Below the pieces are notes generated by a model. The model saw nothing but the letters and a program-made list of their open reading frames with translations, made no database searches and had not been told where the DNA came from. From Sporosarcina sp. FSL W7-1349 (GTDB lineage Bacteria; Bacillota; Bacilli; Bacillales_A; Planococcaceae): a DNA stretch of 64,000 bases. Within the stretch, counting starts at the first letter, position 1, and each line of letters starts with the position of its first letter. Shown in pieces: positions 35,324 to 44,673 of this stretch. The stretch lies in NCBI RefSeq assembly GCF_038003045.1, contig NZ_JBBOOK010000001.1, positions 1,054,001-1,118,000 of the forward strand. The letters run 5' to 3'. Both the position numbers and the translations under genes were made by a program.

Positions 35324-36298
35324 TCAATATTTCCGCTTGCCGATAAAGGCGGCGATTTGCATGAATGCTTTTTTCGCATCTCCGTCCGGGAAAGCTTCGA
35401 TTTCATCCAGCGCTTTCTGTAAATAGAGATCGCTCACTTTCTGCGCTTTTTCAATCGCACCCGAACGGCGGATGAACGCAAGCATTTCACGCCGTCCGTT
35501 TTCGGTCAAACTGCCGTCAAACGCCTGTTCCATATACGGTCGGAATCCCGCATCGTCTTTGATATACAAAATGGGCAATGTCAAATGGCCATTGAGCAAG
35601 TCGCTGCCCGCCGGTTTCCCCAAATCTTTGTCTGTTGATGTGATATCCAAAATATCATCGACAATCTGGAAAGCCATTCCCGCATAGTAGCCGAAACGCC
35701 CCAGCCGCTTCACAAGGGCGGGTTCTACATTGGAGACGAGGCCGCCCAATGCACAGCTAGACGATAAAAGCAGGGCCGTCTTCCGTTTGATGCGCCGCAA
35801 ATAATCCCGAATGGATTGATCCACTTTTTGTTGATATTCGATTTGGATAATTTCCCCTTTGCATATTTCCAGCATCGTATCGGCCAGGAGCTGATGGACG
35901 GCTTGGACTTCGATTTCCCCGATCGAGGTGAGCGCCCGGGAAAAGATGAAGTCGCCCGTATACATCGCCACCCGGTTATCCCATCTCGCTTTCACAGTTT
36001 CCATCCCTCGCCGCATATCCGAATCATCAATCACGTCATCATGCACGAGAGAGGCCATATGAATAAGCTCCAATGAAACGGCCACCTTTGCCATCTCTTG
36101 CATGGAATAGTCACCGAATTTAGATGCCAAGATGACGAAAATCGGACGGATTCGCTTGCCGCCCGCCCGCAGCAAATGCAAAGAAGCTTGTTCAATGACA
36201 GGGGAAGAAGAGTGGACCGAGCGCTCCAATTCCTTCTCAACATACGTGAGGTCTTTTCGGAAGTTGGTATACAGCGACATCAACTTCATTTTTTCCAA
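35324..36298 (-). CDS. hepT: Heptaprenyl diphosphate synthase component II
   Basis: Catalytic subunit of the two-component trans-prenyltransferase that makes the C35 side chain of menaquinone-7 (324 aa). The first Asp-rich motif is DDVIDDSDMRRG at 87-98 and the second is in FQIVDDILDITS. LRAGGKRIRP is the substrate-binding GGKR motif. Works with HepS (37105). The end FIGKRKY is characteristic. Confidence 0.95.
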   Translation of the reverse strand: MEKMKLMSLYTNFRKDLTYVEKELERSVHSSSPVIEQASLHLLRAGGKRIRPIFVILASKFGDYSMQEMAKVAVSLELIHMASLVHDDVIDDSDMRRGMETVKARWDNRVAMYTGDFIFSRALTSIGEIEVQAVHQLLADTMLEICKGEIIQIEYQQKVDQSIRDYLRRIKRKTALLLSSSCALGGLVSNVEPALVKRLGRFGYYAGMAFQIVDDILDITSTDKDLGKPAGSDLLNGHLTLPILYIKDDAGFRPYMEQAFDGSLTENGRREMLAFIRRSGAIEKAQKVSDLYLQKALDEIEAFPDGDAKKAFMQIAAFIGKRKY

Positions 36299-36322
36299 AA
36301 TGATCCACTTCCCTCGGGGTAA

Positions 36323-37021
36323 TTATTGTTTGTATCCGATGTGGCCCGCCGCCGCGCCGCCACTGTAGGATTTATAGGAGACATCCTGGAAGCCGACATC
36401 GACAAATAGTTGGGCCAGCTGCTTCATGCCCGGGAAATCGTTTGCCGATTCCTGCAGCCAAGAATATTCCTTATAGCTTTTGGCAAACACTTTTCCGAGC
36501 ACCGGCATGATGAACCGGAAATAAAACCGGAACAGTTGGCGATAGCCCGGCGCCTCAGGCTGGGAAGTTTCCAGACAGGCGATCATCCCGCCCGGTTTTA
36601 GCACACGGTGCATCTCGGATAGGACAGTTGCATAATCCGGGACATTGCGCAAGCCGAAGCCGATTGTCACATAATCGAAGGACTCGTCCGCAAATGGCAA
36701 TGACATGGCATTGCCTTGCTGAAGCGTAATATTCGGATGGTCCGCCACTTTCGGCTGGGCGGCTTCCAACATGCCCTCGCTGAAATCGAGGCCGACCACT
36801 TTCCCTTCCGGCCCGGCCGCTTCCGAAATGGCAAGTGTCCAATCCGCCGTTCCACAACAAACATCAAGCGCATGGGCCCCTTTCGGGATCGCCATCCGCT
36901 TCATGATATCCTCTCGCCATTTCTTATGTTGATTAAAACTGATGACCGAATTCATCTTGTCGTAATCACCGGATATTTTCTCAAATACTTTATGTACTTT
37001 CTGTTCTTTAGAAATCGTCAA
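36323..37021 (-). CDS. menG: Demethylmenaquinone methyltransferase
   Basis: UbiE/MenG-type SAM methyltransferase, last step of menaquinone synthesis (232 aa). The N-terminus [21 protein letters not shown] and [18 protein letters not shown] (motif I) are family marks, along with [29 protein letters not shown]. It lies between hepS and hepT, as in B. subtilis (menH). Confidence 0.96.
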   Translation of the reverse strand: MTISKEQKVHKVFEKISGDYDKMNSVISFNQHKKWREDIMKRMAIPKGAHALDVCCGTADWTLAISEAAGPEGKVVGLDFSEGMLEAAQPKVADHPNITLQQGNAMSLPFADESFDYVTIGFGLRNVPDYATVLSEMHRVLKPGGMIACLETSQPEAPGYRQLFRFYFRFIMPVLGKVFAKSYKEYSWLQESANDFPGMKQLAQLFVDVGFQDVSYKSYSGGAAAGHIGYKQ

Positions 37022-37104
37022 AGGATTTACCTCTTTTCTTTCATTGGTGGCCGGAAAACGGGTAAAACGGCTCGGTCCGCGGTAGGCATGCCAGTAACTC
37101 GAAG

Positions 37105-37839
37105 TCAGATCAACTTGCCTGTCAGGGGCGCTACTATCCGTTGCATTTCATCCCGTAAAAACGGGGCTAGGAAATCGGCCGCTTCCACCGCTTCCTGCAA
37201 CTGCCGAGTCAGAAGGACGACGAGACGCTGATGACTTTCGATATCCAATGTACCTCCGGATCGGCTATCCACAATGGATCCATCTTCTTTTTCCATAGCA
37301 ATCAAACGAAGCAAAGGCAACGCACAGCTGGCAAACGGAGCATATCGGGAAAATCCGGATAAGTTCAGGAAATCCAATATGCAGCCCGCCTCGATCAGCC
37401 GAAGTGCGATGAGGAGTTCCTCATCCGAATCGGGCATTTGTTCATGGCAGATCGTCTTCATCTCATTTATATGGCCGATCGTCCGGGACACGGACCGGAT
37501 CAGTCCGAAATCCGGCAGTGAGGCGAGAAGTTTGTAGTGGATCCCGCTGAAATGGTCCCCTGCCAAGACAGTCAATTGCTGCTCTCTCGTCGAGACGGAC
37601 CGTACGGAAATCGAATCATGTGCTTCAAACGCTGCATGGACAGCCCCCACAGCGATGGCAGCCGTATTCAAGTCCGACGTCCACCTCTCTCCATTCAACA
37701 ATGGCAGCAGAAGAAAGAACGCCTTATCCGGATCAATTTCCACACTTCCAATATCTCGTTCGACAATCGGTTCTCGGATGGCGCGTTCCAACTCAAGTAT
37801 GTAATTTTCGATTTGCCATTTCATTTTTTGTCTTTCCAT
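37105..37839 (-). CDS. hepS: Heptaprenyl diphosphate synthase component I
   Basis: Non-catalytic regulatory subunit of the heptaprenyl synthase (about 244 aa). Helical throughout; recognisable segments are [36 protein letters not shown] ([20 protein letters not shown]) and [12 protein letters not shown]. Sequence conservation in this family is low, so the call depends also on position next to menG and hepT. Start may be either of two adjacent ATG codons at 37842/37839, behind TGGAG. Confidence 0.88.
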   Translation of the reverse strand: MERQKMKWQIENYILELERAIREPIVERDIGSVEIDPDKAFFLLLPLLNGERWTSDLNTAAIAVGAVHAAFEAHDSISVRSVSTREQQLTVLAGDHFSGIHYKLLASLPDFGLIRSVSRTIGHINEMKTICHEQMPDSDEELLIALRLIEAGCILDFLNLSGFSRYAPFASCALPLLRLIAMEKEDGSIVDSRSGGTLDIESHQRLVVLLTRQLQEAVEAADFLAPFLRDEMQRIVAPLTGKLI

Positions 37840-37889
37840 CATCGGATCTCCATTCAAAGGCGCCCCTCGACATGATTGTCAAGCGGCCA

Positions 37890-38111
37890 TTATTCCTTGC
37901 CTTCACTTCTCACCACGCCGTAAGCTGTGTGGATTTCAGCATCTCCGCGGATTTTCATCGCTGAAGTATGCTCCGTGAATTGGGCAATCATCACTTCACC
38001 GCGGTCAAGCTTTTCCGTGTGGTGAAACTTCGTATTGTTTCCTCTTGTTAGTCCGATGACATTTACACCGTCTTCTTTCGCTTTAATGACGACATATTCG
38101 GGCTGTGTCAT
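37890..38111 (-). CDS. mtrB: Trp RNA-binding attenuation protein (TRAP)
   Basis: A 73-residue subunit of the 11-mer ring that binds tryptophan and GAG/UAG triplets in RNA. The match to B. subtilis MtrB is close: [48 protein letters not shown]. The RNA-contacting Lys and Arg positions are conserved. Start ATG 38111 follows GAGAGGGG. It shares the folE-mtrB pair with B. subtilis. The trp operon, its main target, is not in its usual place in this window. Confidence 0.96.
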   Translation of the reverse strand: MTQPEYVVIKAKEDGVNVIGLTRGNNTKFHHTEKLDRGEVMIAQFTEHTSAMKIRGDAEIHTAYGVVRSEGKE

Positions 38112-38179
38112 GATCCCCTCTCCCATCTGTCAATAGTTGTCCCCATCATACCATAGAAGAGGAGACTGCCGCAAAGCAC

Positions 38180-38749
38180 TCAGGACATCCGGATGAGGGA
38201 AAGAATTTCGGCGCGCTTTACCTCATCATGCTCATATACCCCGCGGGCAACCGTCGTCACTGTCTTAGAGCCGGGCTTTTTAATTCCCCGCATCGTCATG
38301 CACATATGCTCCGCCTCGATGACGACATAAACTCCATACGGATTGAGCATTTCCATCATCGCATCGGCAACTGTCGACGTGATCCGCTCCTGCAATTGCG
38401 GACGTTTCGCCGTCGTTTCGACAGCCCTTGCCAATTTGCTGAGACCTGCGACGACTCCGTCACGCGGTATGTAAGCGACATGGGCGAGTCCGAAAAAGGG
38501 GACGAGATGATGTTCACACATCGAGTGGAACGGTATATCTTTCACGAGGACGACCTCGTCATGATTTTCATGGAATACGGTTTTGAAATATTCTTTCGGG
38601 TCTTTCCCCATGCCTTCGAACACTTCGGCATACATTTTGGCAACCCGCTTCGGCGTCTCCAACAATCCTTCCCGATCCGGGTCTTCCCCGATCGCTTCCA
38701 AGATCATTTTGACTGCCACTTCGATTTTTTGTTGATCAAACTCTTGCAT
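38180..38749 (-). CDS. folE: GTP cyclohydrolase I
   Basis: Zinc enzyme making dihydroneopterin triphosphate for folate (189 aa). Zinc ligands are Cys78 and His81 in [14 protein letters not shown], and Cys150 in [26 protein letters not shown] and [12 protein letters not shown] are further signatures. It is upstream of mtrB by 68 bases, as in B. subtilis mtrAB. A GGAGG-type site precedes ATG 38749. Confidence 0.97.
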   Translation of the reverse strand: MQEFDQQKIEVAVKMILEAIGEDPDREGLLETPKRVAKMYAEVFEGMGKDPKEYFKTVFHENHDEVVLVKDIPFHSMCEHHLVPFFGLAHVAYIPRDGVVAGLSKLARAVETTAKRPQLQERITSTVADAMMEMLNPYGVYVVIEAEHMCMTMRGIKKPGSKTVTTVARGVYEHDEVKRAEILSLIRMS

Positions 38750-39069
38750 TTAGTAAGAAACCTCCTCAATCGGAATGTACTGATAGCTAACCGGAGGGGA
38801 TTTCTTCCCGCATGGTTATCCTCCCAGCACGGACCTGTGCGGGCGGTTGTGCCTGCATCTCTGACACTGGGGGAGCTAGTACAACAAAAATAGTAGCATA
38901 CTCCCGCATATCCGTACAGTTTACAAACCTTTTTTGCGGACTGGGGCAACTGGATGAGACAACGCCATGCTGAAAAGCTCGCGCGACTGCTGATAACCCG
39001 GAGCAATCGCCGATACCCCACTACAATCAAATCCTTCAGGCCAGCCCATTCCACCTCACCCCACTGAAA
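38750..39069. other. Intergenic region between hbs and folE without a recognised gene
   Basis: I see no conserved gene here. On the minus strand GGGAGG followed six bases later by ATG begins an eight-codon reading frame (38810-38784, MREEIPSG) just upstream of folE. It could be a chance frame. The folE promoter should lie here but no strong consensus stands out. Confidence 0.4.
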
Positions 39070-39119
39070 AGGAGCCCATCCGATCAGCCCGCTGAAGCAG
39101 CGGTGATGGATGGACTCCT
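39070..39119 (-). terminator. Terminator of hbs
   Basis: On the minus strand AGGAGTCCATCC pairs with GGATGGGCTCCT (one G-U pair) and the loop contains CGCTGCTTCAGCG, another hairpin. The stem ends in TTTTCA. It lies 16 bases after the hbs stop. Confidence 0.8.
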
Positions 39120-39134
39120 ATGTAGGGTTTTCAA

Positions 39135-39407
39135 TTATTTCACAGCGTCCTTGAGCGCTTTCCCCGCTTTGAAAGCAGGTACTTTGCTTGCTGCGATATC
39201 GATTTCTTCCCCAGATTGCGGGTTGCGTCCTTTACGAGCTGCACGCTCACGAACTTCGAAGTTTCCGAAACCGATCAGTTGCACTTTATCTCCCTTTGCA
39301 AGAGTCGCCTGGATCGTATCGAATACAGCCTCAACAGCTTTTGTTGCGTCCTTCTTCGTAAGACCTGCCGTTTCGGCTACAGAGTTAATCAATTCTGTTT
39401 TATTCAC
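39135..39407 (-). CDS. hbs: Nucleoid-associated protein HU
   Basis: A 90-residue histone-like DNA-binding protein. [30 protein letters not shown], then [44 protein letters not shown], with the DNA-intercalating RNPQ motif. The start is GTG at 39407, eight bases after AGGAGG; this yields the standard N-terminus. Lies between spoIVA and folE as in B. subtilis. Confidence 0.97.
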   Translation of the reverse strand: MNKTELINSVAETAGLTKKDATKAVEAVFDTIQATLAKGDKVQLIGFGNFEVRERAARKGRNPQSGEEIDIAASKVPAFKAGKALKDAVK

Positions 39408-39539
39408 ACCATTCACCTCCTCTCAAAAGGGGATGTTACCGCTAATAACACTGTAAAAAGAGTATCATACCCGCATCTGCGACGCAAGAATATTATCGAG
39501 TTTTCCCCATAATGACGCAGTTTCTACAAAAAAGACGAA

Positions 39540-39566
39540 AAAAGATCCGTTTTTCACGGATCTTTT
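39540..39566. terminator. Terminator of spoIVA
   Basis: AAAAGATCCG pairs with CGGATCTTTT around TTTTTCA, four bases after the spoIVA stop. A- and T-rich on both flanks. Confidence 0.85.
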
Positions 39567-39570
39567 AGGC

Positions 39571-41049
39571 TCAAACGATGAATGTTACCATGCCCTTGTT
39601 CCCATCATTGACCATTTGTTCAATCGTTTCACGCAATCGGTTTCTGGCCCGGGACGGCACAGAATTCGTTTTGAAGCGGATGCTTTCCTTCATCACCTCA
39701 TGAAGCGGCGTGCCGAACAGCGACGTTTGCCACAAGGCATCCCGATCATGCAAGTAGGCATGTTTCAATTCTTTCAGCAAGTGGTGGCTATGGAATTCGG
39801 AGCCGATGAGCGGTGAGAATTCCGCCTCCATATCCACCCGGATGACATGCAGGGATGGAGCCGTTGCTTTCATCCGAACCCCGAAGAAGTCGTTCTGTTT
39901 GATCAGCTCAGGCGGAGATGGGTTGAAATCATGTAGCGACGGCAAGGCGATTCCGTAGCCATCTTGCTTCGCCTTTTCAATCGCTTCCGAATATAAATTA
40001 TACGATTTCTTTGCTTTGGCGGCCTCTTTTACAAAGAGGAGCCAATCTTTTTTCGTCCCGATCTCCTGCTCCATAATATCTTCGCACACTTGCCGGAATG
40101 CACCCTCGTCAATTTCAATTCGGACGGTAGCTTTCCCTTTTCCTGCATCGACTTCGACGACTTCGGAAAATTTCACATGCTCTTGATCCCGCAGGCTTTC
40201 CGCAATTTCCTGCACTTTGCGGATCTTCGAAACTCCGAGGAATCCTTCATTAATCACATTGTCGATGGAGGCATTCAGCTCATGTTCGCTGCCGAGCACG
40301 TCCATCCAGTCCGGCTTTTGCAATTCGATGTCCGAAATCGGAAACTCGTAGAGCGCTTCCTTCAAGATCAATTGGATCTCCTGGGCATTCAATTGGTCCG
40401 CACTGATGGCGATGACCGGCACCCCATGGGTTTCATGCAGCTGCTGCTTCAACAGGACCGTCCGTTCATGCGCAGGCATTTTGGAATTCAACACGATGAC
40501 GAACGGCTTCCCGATCTCCTTCAGCTTGCCGACGATTTCTGTTTCCGCCACTTCCGCCGCCTCACGCGGAATATTGTTCACCGTCCCATCCGTTGTCACA
40601 AGGATGCCGATTGTGGAATGGTCACGGATCACTTTATCCGTCCCGATGCGCGCCGCCTCTTCAAACGGGACGGGTTCATTATGCCATGGCGTATGGACGT
40701 ATTTCGGACCGTCCTCATCCTCATATCCTTTCACACCGTCGATCACATAGCCGACGCAGTCCGCCAGCCGGATCTGGAACTTCAAATCTCCTTCCCCTAC
40801 CGAAACCGACGTCCCTTGTGCCGGAACGAATTTCGGTTCCGACGTCATAATGACAGGCCCCGGTGAGCTTTGCGGCAGTTCGTCTTGCGCCCGGATTCGG
40901 TCGGACGGCTCTGTCATATTCGGAATGACCACTTCTTCCATGACCCGTTTCACGAATGTCGATTTGCCTACCCGGACCGGGCCGACAACACCGATATAAA
41001 TATCACCGTCTGTGCGTCTAGCCAAGCTCTCATACAATTCTTCTTTCAT
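39571..41049 (-). CDS. spoIVA: Stage IV sporulation ATPase SpoIVA
   Basis: Spore coat basement-layer protein that polymerises around the forespore using ATP (492 aa; B. subtilis 492). The Walker A loop is GPVRVGKST at 23-31, with TIMTSEPKFVP-like and DCVGYVIDGVKGYEDEDGP segments in the GTPase-like fold. The C-terminal part (FGVRMKATAPSLHVIRVDMEAEFSPLIGSE) is highly conserved. Its presence shows the organism makes endospores. A sigma-E-like promoter lies upstream at 41078-41106. Confidence 0.97.
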   Translation of the reverse strand: MKEELYESLARRTDGDIYIGVVGPVRVGKSTFVKRVMEEVVIPNMTEPSDRIRAQDELPQSSPGPVIMTSEPKFVPAQGTSVSVGEGDLKFQIRLADCVGYVIDGVKGYEDEDGPKYVHTPWHNEPVPFEEAARIGTDKVIRDHSTIGILVTTDGTVNNIPREAAEVAETEIVGKLKEIGKPFVIVLNSKMPAHERTVLLKQQLHETHGVPVIAISADQLNAQEIQLILKEALYEFPISDIELQKPDWMDVLGSEHELNASIDNVINEGFLGVSKIRKVQEIAESLRDQEHVKFSEVVEVDAGKGKATVRIEIDEGAFRQVCEDIMEQEIGTKKDWLLFVKEAAKAKKSYNLYSEAIEKAKQDGYGIALPSLHDFNPSPPELIKQNDFFGVRMKATAPSLHVIRVDMEAEFSPLIGSEFHSHHLLKELKHAYLHDRDALWQTSLFGTPLHEVMKESIRFKTNSVPSRARNRLRETIEQMVNDGNKGMVTFIV

Positions 41050-41077
41050 CCCATCGTCCTCCTTTTCTGCGCATAGT

Positions 41078-41106
41078 AGTTTATGAAAGTAAAAAACGTT
41101 TCATGC
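41078..41106 (-). promoter_or_regulatory. Sigma-E-like promoter of spoIVA
   Basis: On the minus strand CATAAACT (41085-41078) fits the sigma-E -10 consensus and GCATGAA (41106-41100) lies exactly 14 bases upstream as a weak -35. This is 29 bases before the spoIVA start and overlaps the terminator hairpin of the preceding gene. In B. subtilis spoIVA is transcribed by sigma-E. Confidence 0.45.
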
Positions 41107-41127
41107 ATAAGACACGAAACGTTTTTC
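41094..41127 (-). terminator. Terminator of the yphE/yphF-like pair
   Basis: AAAAACGTTTC pairs with GAAACGTTTTT around a 12-base loop, with T-run TTTTTT on the minus strand. It starts about 10 bases after the lipoprotein gene stop. Confidence 0.83.
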
Positions 41128-41136
41128 TAAAACCGC

Positions 41137-41850
41137 CTATTTCAGGAAGACGGGTTCCTTTTCACTATTCACTGTATAAGGAAGAGAATAAGCCGGCAGC
41201 ACCGGGTACTCGTCTGCCAACAAACGACGGATATCTTCCCCTTCTTGGACATCCGGGTTTTCATTTTGCAAAATCCGATGTAAATCGATGGAGTAGTCTA
41301 CATAAAATTCCCCGTCGCCACCGATGACGATCGGCAGTTGGGCATCGGAGTACGGACTCGGTACCGTCAACGGCTCTTTAAAGCCCATTTTTTTATAATC
41401 AACCGCGTAAACATGCTCCCCGACCGTTTCTTTGAAAGGGACGGAGTTATTAATATTCTGGCGCAGTTTCAGTTCTCGGATACGTTCCGCTGAGCGAAGA
41501 TCGACCAATTTCACAACCGGGTCGGTTTCTACGTCCATCAGCACATATTGATAGATACCGCCGTTCTCATAGGCATTGGATGGAATCTTCTCCATATAGG
41601 CCGGTACGATTTTGGAGAATTCCACCGGATATTTGATATACGGATCGGTTTCCTGGTCACGGGTCTTAATTGGCAACAAACCGCCTGAATTCTTCTGATA
41701 TGTATCGACAGCCTGCTGAACACTTTGCAATTGATCTTCATAGGCAATTTCACGAGTCGCCTTATCATCACCGGGATACATGCAGCCCGTCAACAGCATC
41801 AAAGAACCGACCAAAAGGAAAGCGCCAGCCCATTTCTTAATATATGTCAT
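41137..41850 (-). CDS. YphF-like lipoprotein
   Basis: A 237-residue secreted lipoprotein. The signal peptide (KKWAGAFLLVGSLMLLTGC) ends in the lipobox LTGC, with Cys23 as the lipidated residue. The mature part has no catalytic motif that I recognise; a helical start resembling pilin-like fragments (EDQLQSVQQAVDTYQKNSGGLLPI) leads into a beta-rich region. Size, lipobox and place upstream of spoIVA match B. subtilis YphF, of unknown function. It abuts the yphE-like gene, so both are cotranscribed. Confidence 0.8.
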   Translation of the reverse strand: MTYIKKWAGAFLLVGSLMLLTGCMYPGDDKATREIAYEDQLQSVQQAVDTYQKNSGGLLPIKTRDQETDPYIKYPVEFSKIVPAYMEKIPSNAYENGGIYQYVLMDVETDPVVKLVDLRSAERIRELKLRQNINNSVPFKETVGEHVYAVDYKKMGFKEPLTVPSPYSDAQLPIVIGGDGEFYVDYSIDLHRILQNENPDVQEGEDIRRLLADEYPVLPAYSLPYTVNSEKEPVFLK

Positions 41851-42053
41851 TACGCCCCTCCTGTAGGACCATTAAATACGAGATAGACCATGGCAAAAAA
41901 CGAAATGATCAGAAGGGAATAAGCCACGAGGGCAAAGATTGCTTTTAGAAATCGGTTGTTCAATTTGTGGCGGCTCGCGAAAATCAGACCCATGGAGATC
42001 GCCATGAATCCCATCGCGTAAAATGACAGCCACATCTTATCCATTGCTGACAA
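41850..42053 (-). CDS. Small membrane protein, YphE-like (DUF2768)
   Basis: A 67-residue protein with two membrane segments (MWLSFYAMGFMAISMGLIFA and FLKAIFALVAYSLLIISFFAMVYLV), matching DUF2768 in length and topology. Start is TTG at 42053, with AAAGGA upstream; ATG four codons later is the alternative. Its stop overlaps the start of the lipoprotein gene by one base. Function unknown; the pair is conserved between gpsA and spoIVA in Bacillus. Confidence 0.78.
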   Translation of the reverse strand: MSAMDKMWLSFYAMGFMAISMGLIFASRHKLNNRFLKAIFALVAYSLLIISFFAMVYLVFNGPTGGA

Positions 42054-42080
42054 GAGTCGTCATCCTTTCCTCATCATACA

Positions 42081-43103
42081 TCAACGGTTGCCGAAGAGAT
42101 CTTCGACTTCCTGTTTTTTCATGCGTTTCATCAATTGATCGACCGCTTCCTTCGGTGGCACATCTTCAAACAGAACGGTATAGAGGGCTTCGGATAGCGG
42201 CATCGGCACGTCATAGCGGATGGCCAGCTGATGGACCGCTTTCGCTGTGCGGACCCCTTCGATGATCATGCCCATGCCGGCAATGACCTCGTCCAAGCTA
42301 TTCCCCTGTCCAAGCATGTTCCCCGCTTTCCAGTTCCGCGAATGGACGCTTGTACAAGTGACGATCAAGTCCCCGAGCCCTGTCAACCCAGAAAACGTGA
42401 GCGGATTTGCCCCCATCTTTACACCGAGCCGAGTGATTTCAGCCAATCCTCTCGTAATGAGCGCCGCCTTCGCGTTATCGCCGTAACCAAGCCCGTCCGA
42501 CACACCGGCCGCAAGCGCAATGACGTTTTTCAGCGCCGCCCCGATTTCCACCCCGACTAGGTCATTATTCGTGTAGACGCGGAAATACGGGTTCATGAAC
42601 AGATCCTGCACCTGCTCAGCTGCTTCCATGTCGTTGGAGGCAGCTGTCACCGTCGTCGGATGGCGCAGCACGACTTCCTCGGCATGGCTCGGCCCTGACA
42701 GTGCGACGACCGCCGTCCGTTTTGCTGCATCGATCTCTTCTTCGATCATTTCGGAAATCCGCTTCAACGAATCCGGTTCGATCCCTTTCGATACATGAAC
42801 AATCAATTTAGGTCCGGCCGCCATCCTATTCAGTTCAGCACAAACTTCGCGCATCGCTTTCGTCGGGACAGCGAGGATGATCGTATCTCCATGATTTACG
42901 GCTGCCTTTAAATCGGAAGTGGCCTTCAATGCAGCAGGCAATTGAATGCCCGGCAAATATGACTCGTTCGAATGCCGGGCATTGATTTCATCGGTTTGTT
43001 CGGGACGTCTCGCCCAAATGAGACAGTCATGTCCATTTTCGGCCAAGACGAAGGCGATGGCAGTTCCCCAGCTGCCCGCCCCGAGTACAACAACTTTTTT
43101 CAT
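42081..43103 (-). CDS. gpsA: NAD(P)-dependent glycerol-3-phosphate dehydrogenase
   Basis: Reduces dihydroxyacetone phosphate to sn-glycerol-3-phosphate for phospholipids (340 aa). The N-terminal dinucleotide fold is [21 protein letters not shown]; the catalytic lysine is in [29 protein letters not shown] is another mark. Start ATG 43103 follows GGAAGGG. A branched repeat element lies between it and der. Confidence 0.97.
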   Translation of the reverse strand: MKKVVVLGAGSWGTAIAFVLAENGHDCLIWARRPEQTDEINARHSNESYLPGIQLPAALKATSDLKAAVNHGDTIILAVPTKAMREVCAELNRMAAGPKLIVHVSKGIEPDSLKRISEMIEEEIDAAKRTAVVALSGPSHAEEVVLRHPTTVTAASNDMEAAEQVQDLFMNPYFRVYTNNDLVGVEIGAALKNVIALAAGVSDGLGYGDNAKAALITRGLAEITRLGVKMGANPLTFSGLTGLGDLIVTCTSVHSRNWKAGNMLGQGNSLDEVIAGMGMIIEGVRTAKAVHQLAIRYDVPMPLSEALYTVLFEDVPPKEAVDQLMKRMKKQEVEDLFGNR

Positions 43104-43127
43104 CGTCAACCCTTCCTTCCTAATACT

Positions 43128-43245
43128 AAAGCACAGGGCGCTTTCTCAGCCCCGACAAGCGCTGGAGGGCATGCCGGAAAGGCGTTTTTTGCCTTTTTGG
43201 CTTGACCGAAGCGACTCGAGGGGGCTAGCGCCCGAAGCTGGACGT
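43128..43245. repeat. Branched-hairpin intergenic repeat between der and gpsA
   Basis: GGGCGCT (43136-43142) pairs with AGCGCCC (43227-43233) and AGCCCC (43148-43153) with GGGGCT (43221-43226), closing a structure of about 100 bases. An inner hairpin pairs GCCGGAAAGGC with GCCTTTTTGGC. Strings such as CGACAAGCGCTGGAGGG and CCGAAGCGACTCGAGGGG are, from memory, shared by a repeat spread through intergenic regions of Bacillaceae/Planococcaceae. No gene lies inside. It may act as terminator for der. Confidence 0.7.
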
Positions 43246-43255
43246 GGCGATTTGA

Positions 43256-44566
43256 TCAGCTTCTCGCCCGTGTTATGAGTCGGATCGGCGTTCCTTCAAA
43301 TCCGAATGATTCACGGAGACGATTTTGCAAGAATCGTTCGTACGAGAAGTGCATCAATTCCGGATCATTGACGAAGACAACAAATGTCGGCGGCTTGACG
43401 GCCACTTGGGTGACATAATAAATGCGCAAACGTCGCCCTTTGTCGGTCGGAGCCGGATTTCTCGCAACTGCATCCTCGATCACTTCATTCAAGACGCTGG
43501 ATTGGATGCGCAACGCATGGTTTTCACTGATCATGATGATTTTTTCGAATAAACTATTCACACGCTGTTTCGTTTTCGCGGAGACGAACGCCACCGGCGC
43601 ATAGTCAAGGAATTGGAAGTTATCCCGGATATCCTCAGTGAAACGAATCATCGTCTTGTCATCCTTTTCAACAGCGTCCCATTTGTTCACGACAATCATG
43701 ACGCCCTTCCCGGCCTCTTCTGCATAACCGGCAATGCGTTTGTCCTGCTCGCGGATTCCTTCCTCCCCGTTCAGGACGATGAGGACGACATCGGAGCGTT
43801 CGATCGCTTTCAATGCGCGTAGCACGCTATATTTCTCGGTATTTTCATATACTTTCCCTTTTTTGCGCATCCCTGCCGTATCGATAATCTTGAACTTTTG
43901 CCCCTCGTATTCATAGGTCGTATCGATGGCATCGGTCGTCGTACCGGCTACATCGCTGACGATAACCCGATCCTCTCCGATAAAGGCATTGACGAGGGAA
44001 GACTTCCCGACATTCGGCCGGCCGATGAGGCTGAAACGAATCGTATCCTCTTCCACATCCTCTGCGCCCGGTTCTGGGAAGCTGGCCGCAACTTGATCGA
44101 GCAAGTCACCCAAGCCGAGCCCGTGGGAGCCTGAAATCGGATAAGGATCTCCAAAGCCGAGGGAGTAGAAATCATAGATCATTTCACGCATATCCGGGTT
44201 ATCGATTTTATTTACTGCCAAGACGACGGGCTTTTTCGTTTTGTACAGGATTTTCGCCACCTGCTCGTCCGCATCTGTGACGCCTTCCCGGCCATTCGTC
44301 AGGAATATGATCACGTCCGCTTCGTCGATGGCAATTTCCGCTTGGGCGCGGATCTTTTCAAGGAACGGCTCGTCCCCGATATCAATCCCACCTGTGTCAA
44401 TTATGTTAAATTCATGGGCAAGCCAATCTGCCGAACTGTAAATGCGATCGCGGGTCACGCCCGGCACGTCTTCCACGATGGAAATTCGCTCGCCGACAAT
44501 TCGGTTAAATATCGTGGATTTCCCGACATTGGGCCTTCCGACGATTGCCACTGTTGGTTTCGTCAT
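43256..44566 (-). CDS. der: Ribosome biogenesis GTPase Der (EngA)
   Basis: Essential GTPase with two tandem G domains and a C-terminal KH-like domain (436 aa), needed for 50S assembly. First P-loop GRPNVGKST at about residues 10-18 and DTGG switch II; second P-loop GRPNVGKSS near 182, DTAGMRKKG and NKWD. C-terminal segment [28 protein letters not shown] is typical. Confidence 0.97.
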   Translation of the reverse strand: MTKPTVAIVGRPNVGKSTIFNRIVGERISIVEDVPGVTRDRIYSSADWLAHEFNIIDTGGIDIGDEPFLEKIRAQAEIAIDEADVIIFLTNGREGVTDADEQVAKILYKTKKPVVLAVNKIDNPDMREMIYDFYSLGFGDPYPISGSHGLGLGDLLDQVAASFPEPGAEDVEEDTIRFSLIGRPNVGKSSLVNAFIGEDRVIVSDVAGTTTDAIDTTYEYEGQKFKIIDTAGMRKKGKVYENTEKYSVLRALKAIERSDVVLIVLNGEEGIREQDKRIAGYAEEAGKGVMIVVNKWDAVEKDDKTMIRFTEDIRDNFQFLDYAPVAFVSAKTKQRVNSLFEKIIMISENHALRIQSSVLNEVIEDAVARNPAPTDKGRRLRIYYVTQVAVKPPTFVVFVNDPELMHFSYERFLQNRLRESFGFEGTPIRLITRARS

Positions 44567-44606
44567 ACGTTACCATCCTTCCAGCTTATCTTCTGATAGT
44601 ATACAC

Positions 44607-44640
44607 AAAAAAAGATGATGATGCCCGTACAAGCACCATC
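44607..44640 (-). terminator. Terminator of the S1 protein gene
   Basis: On the minus strand GATGGTGC pairs with GCATCATC (one G-U pair), followed by ATCTTTTTTT. It lies about 35 bases after the stop at 44674. Confidence 0.75.
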
Positions 44641-44673
44641 ACCTCAAAGAATTTGATTGTCACCTAAACCGGG

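Noticed and set aside
38704..39054. Minus-strand open frame of 116 codons between hbs and folE
   Set aside because: It runs into folE in another frame, lacks a ribosome binding site and has no similarity pattern; treated as a chance frame in the intergenic region.
40090..40866. Plus-strand open frame (258 codons) opposite spoIVA
   Set aside because: It is a mirror frame of spoIVA with no start signal or domain.
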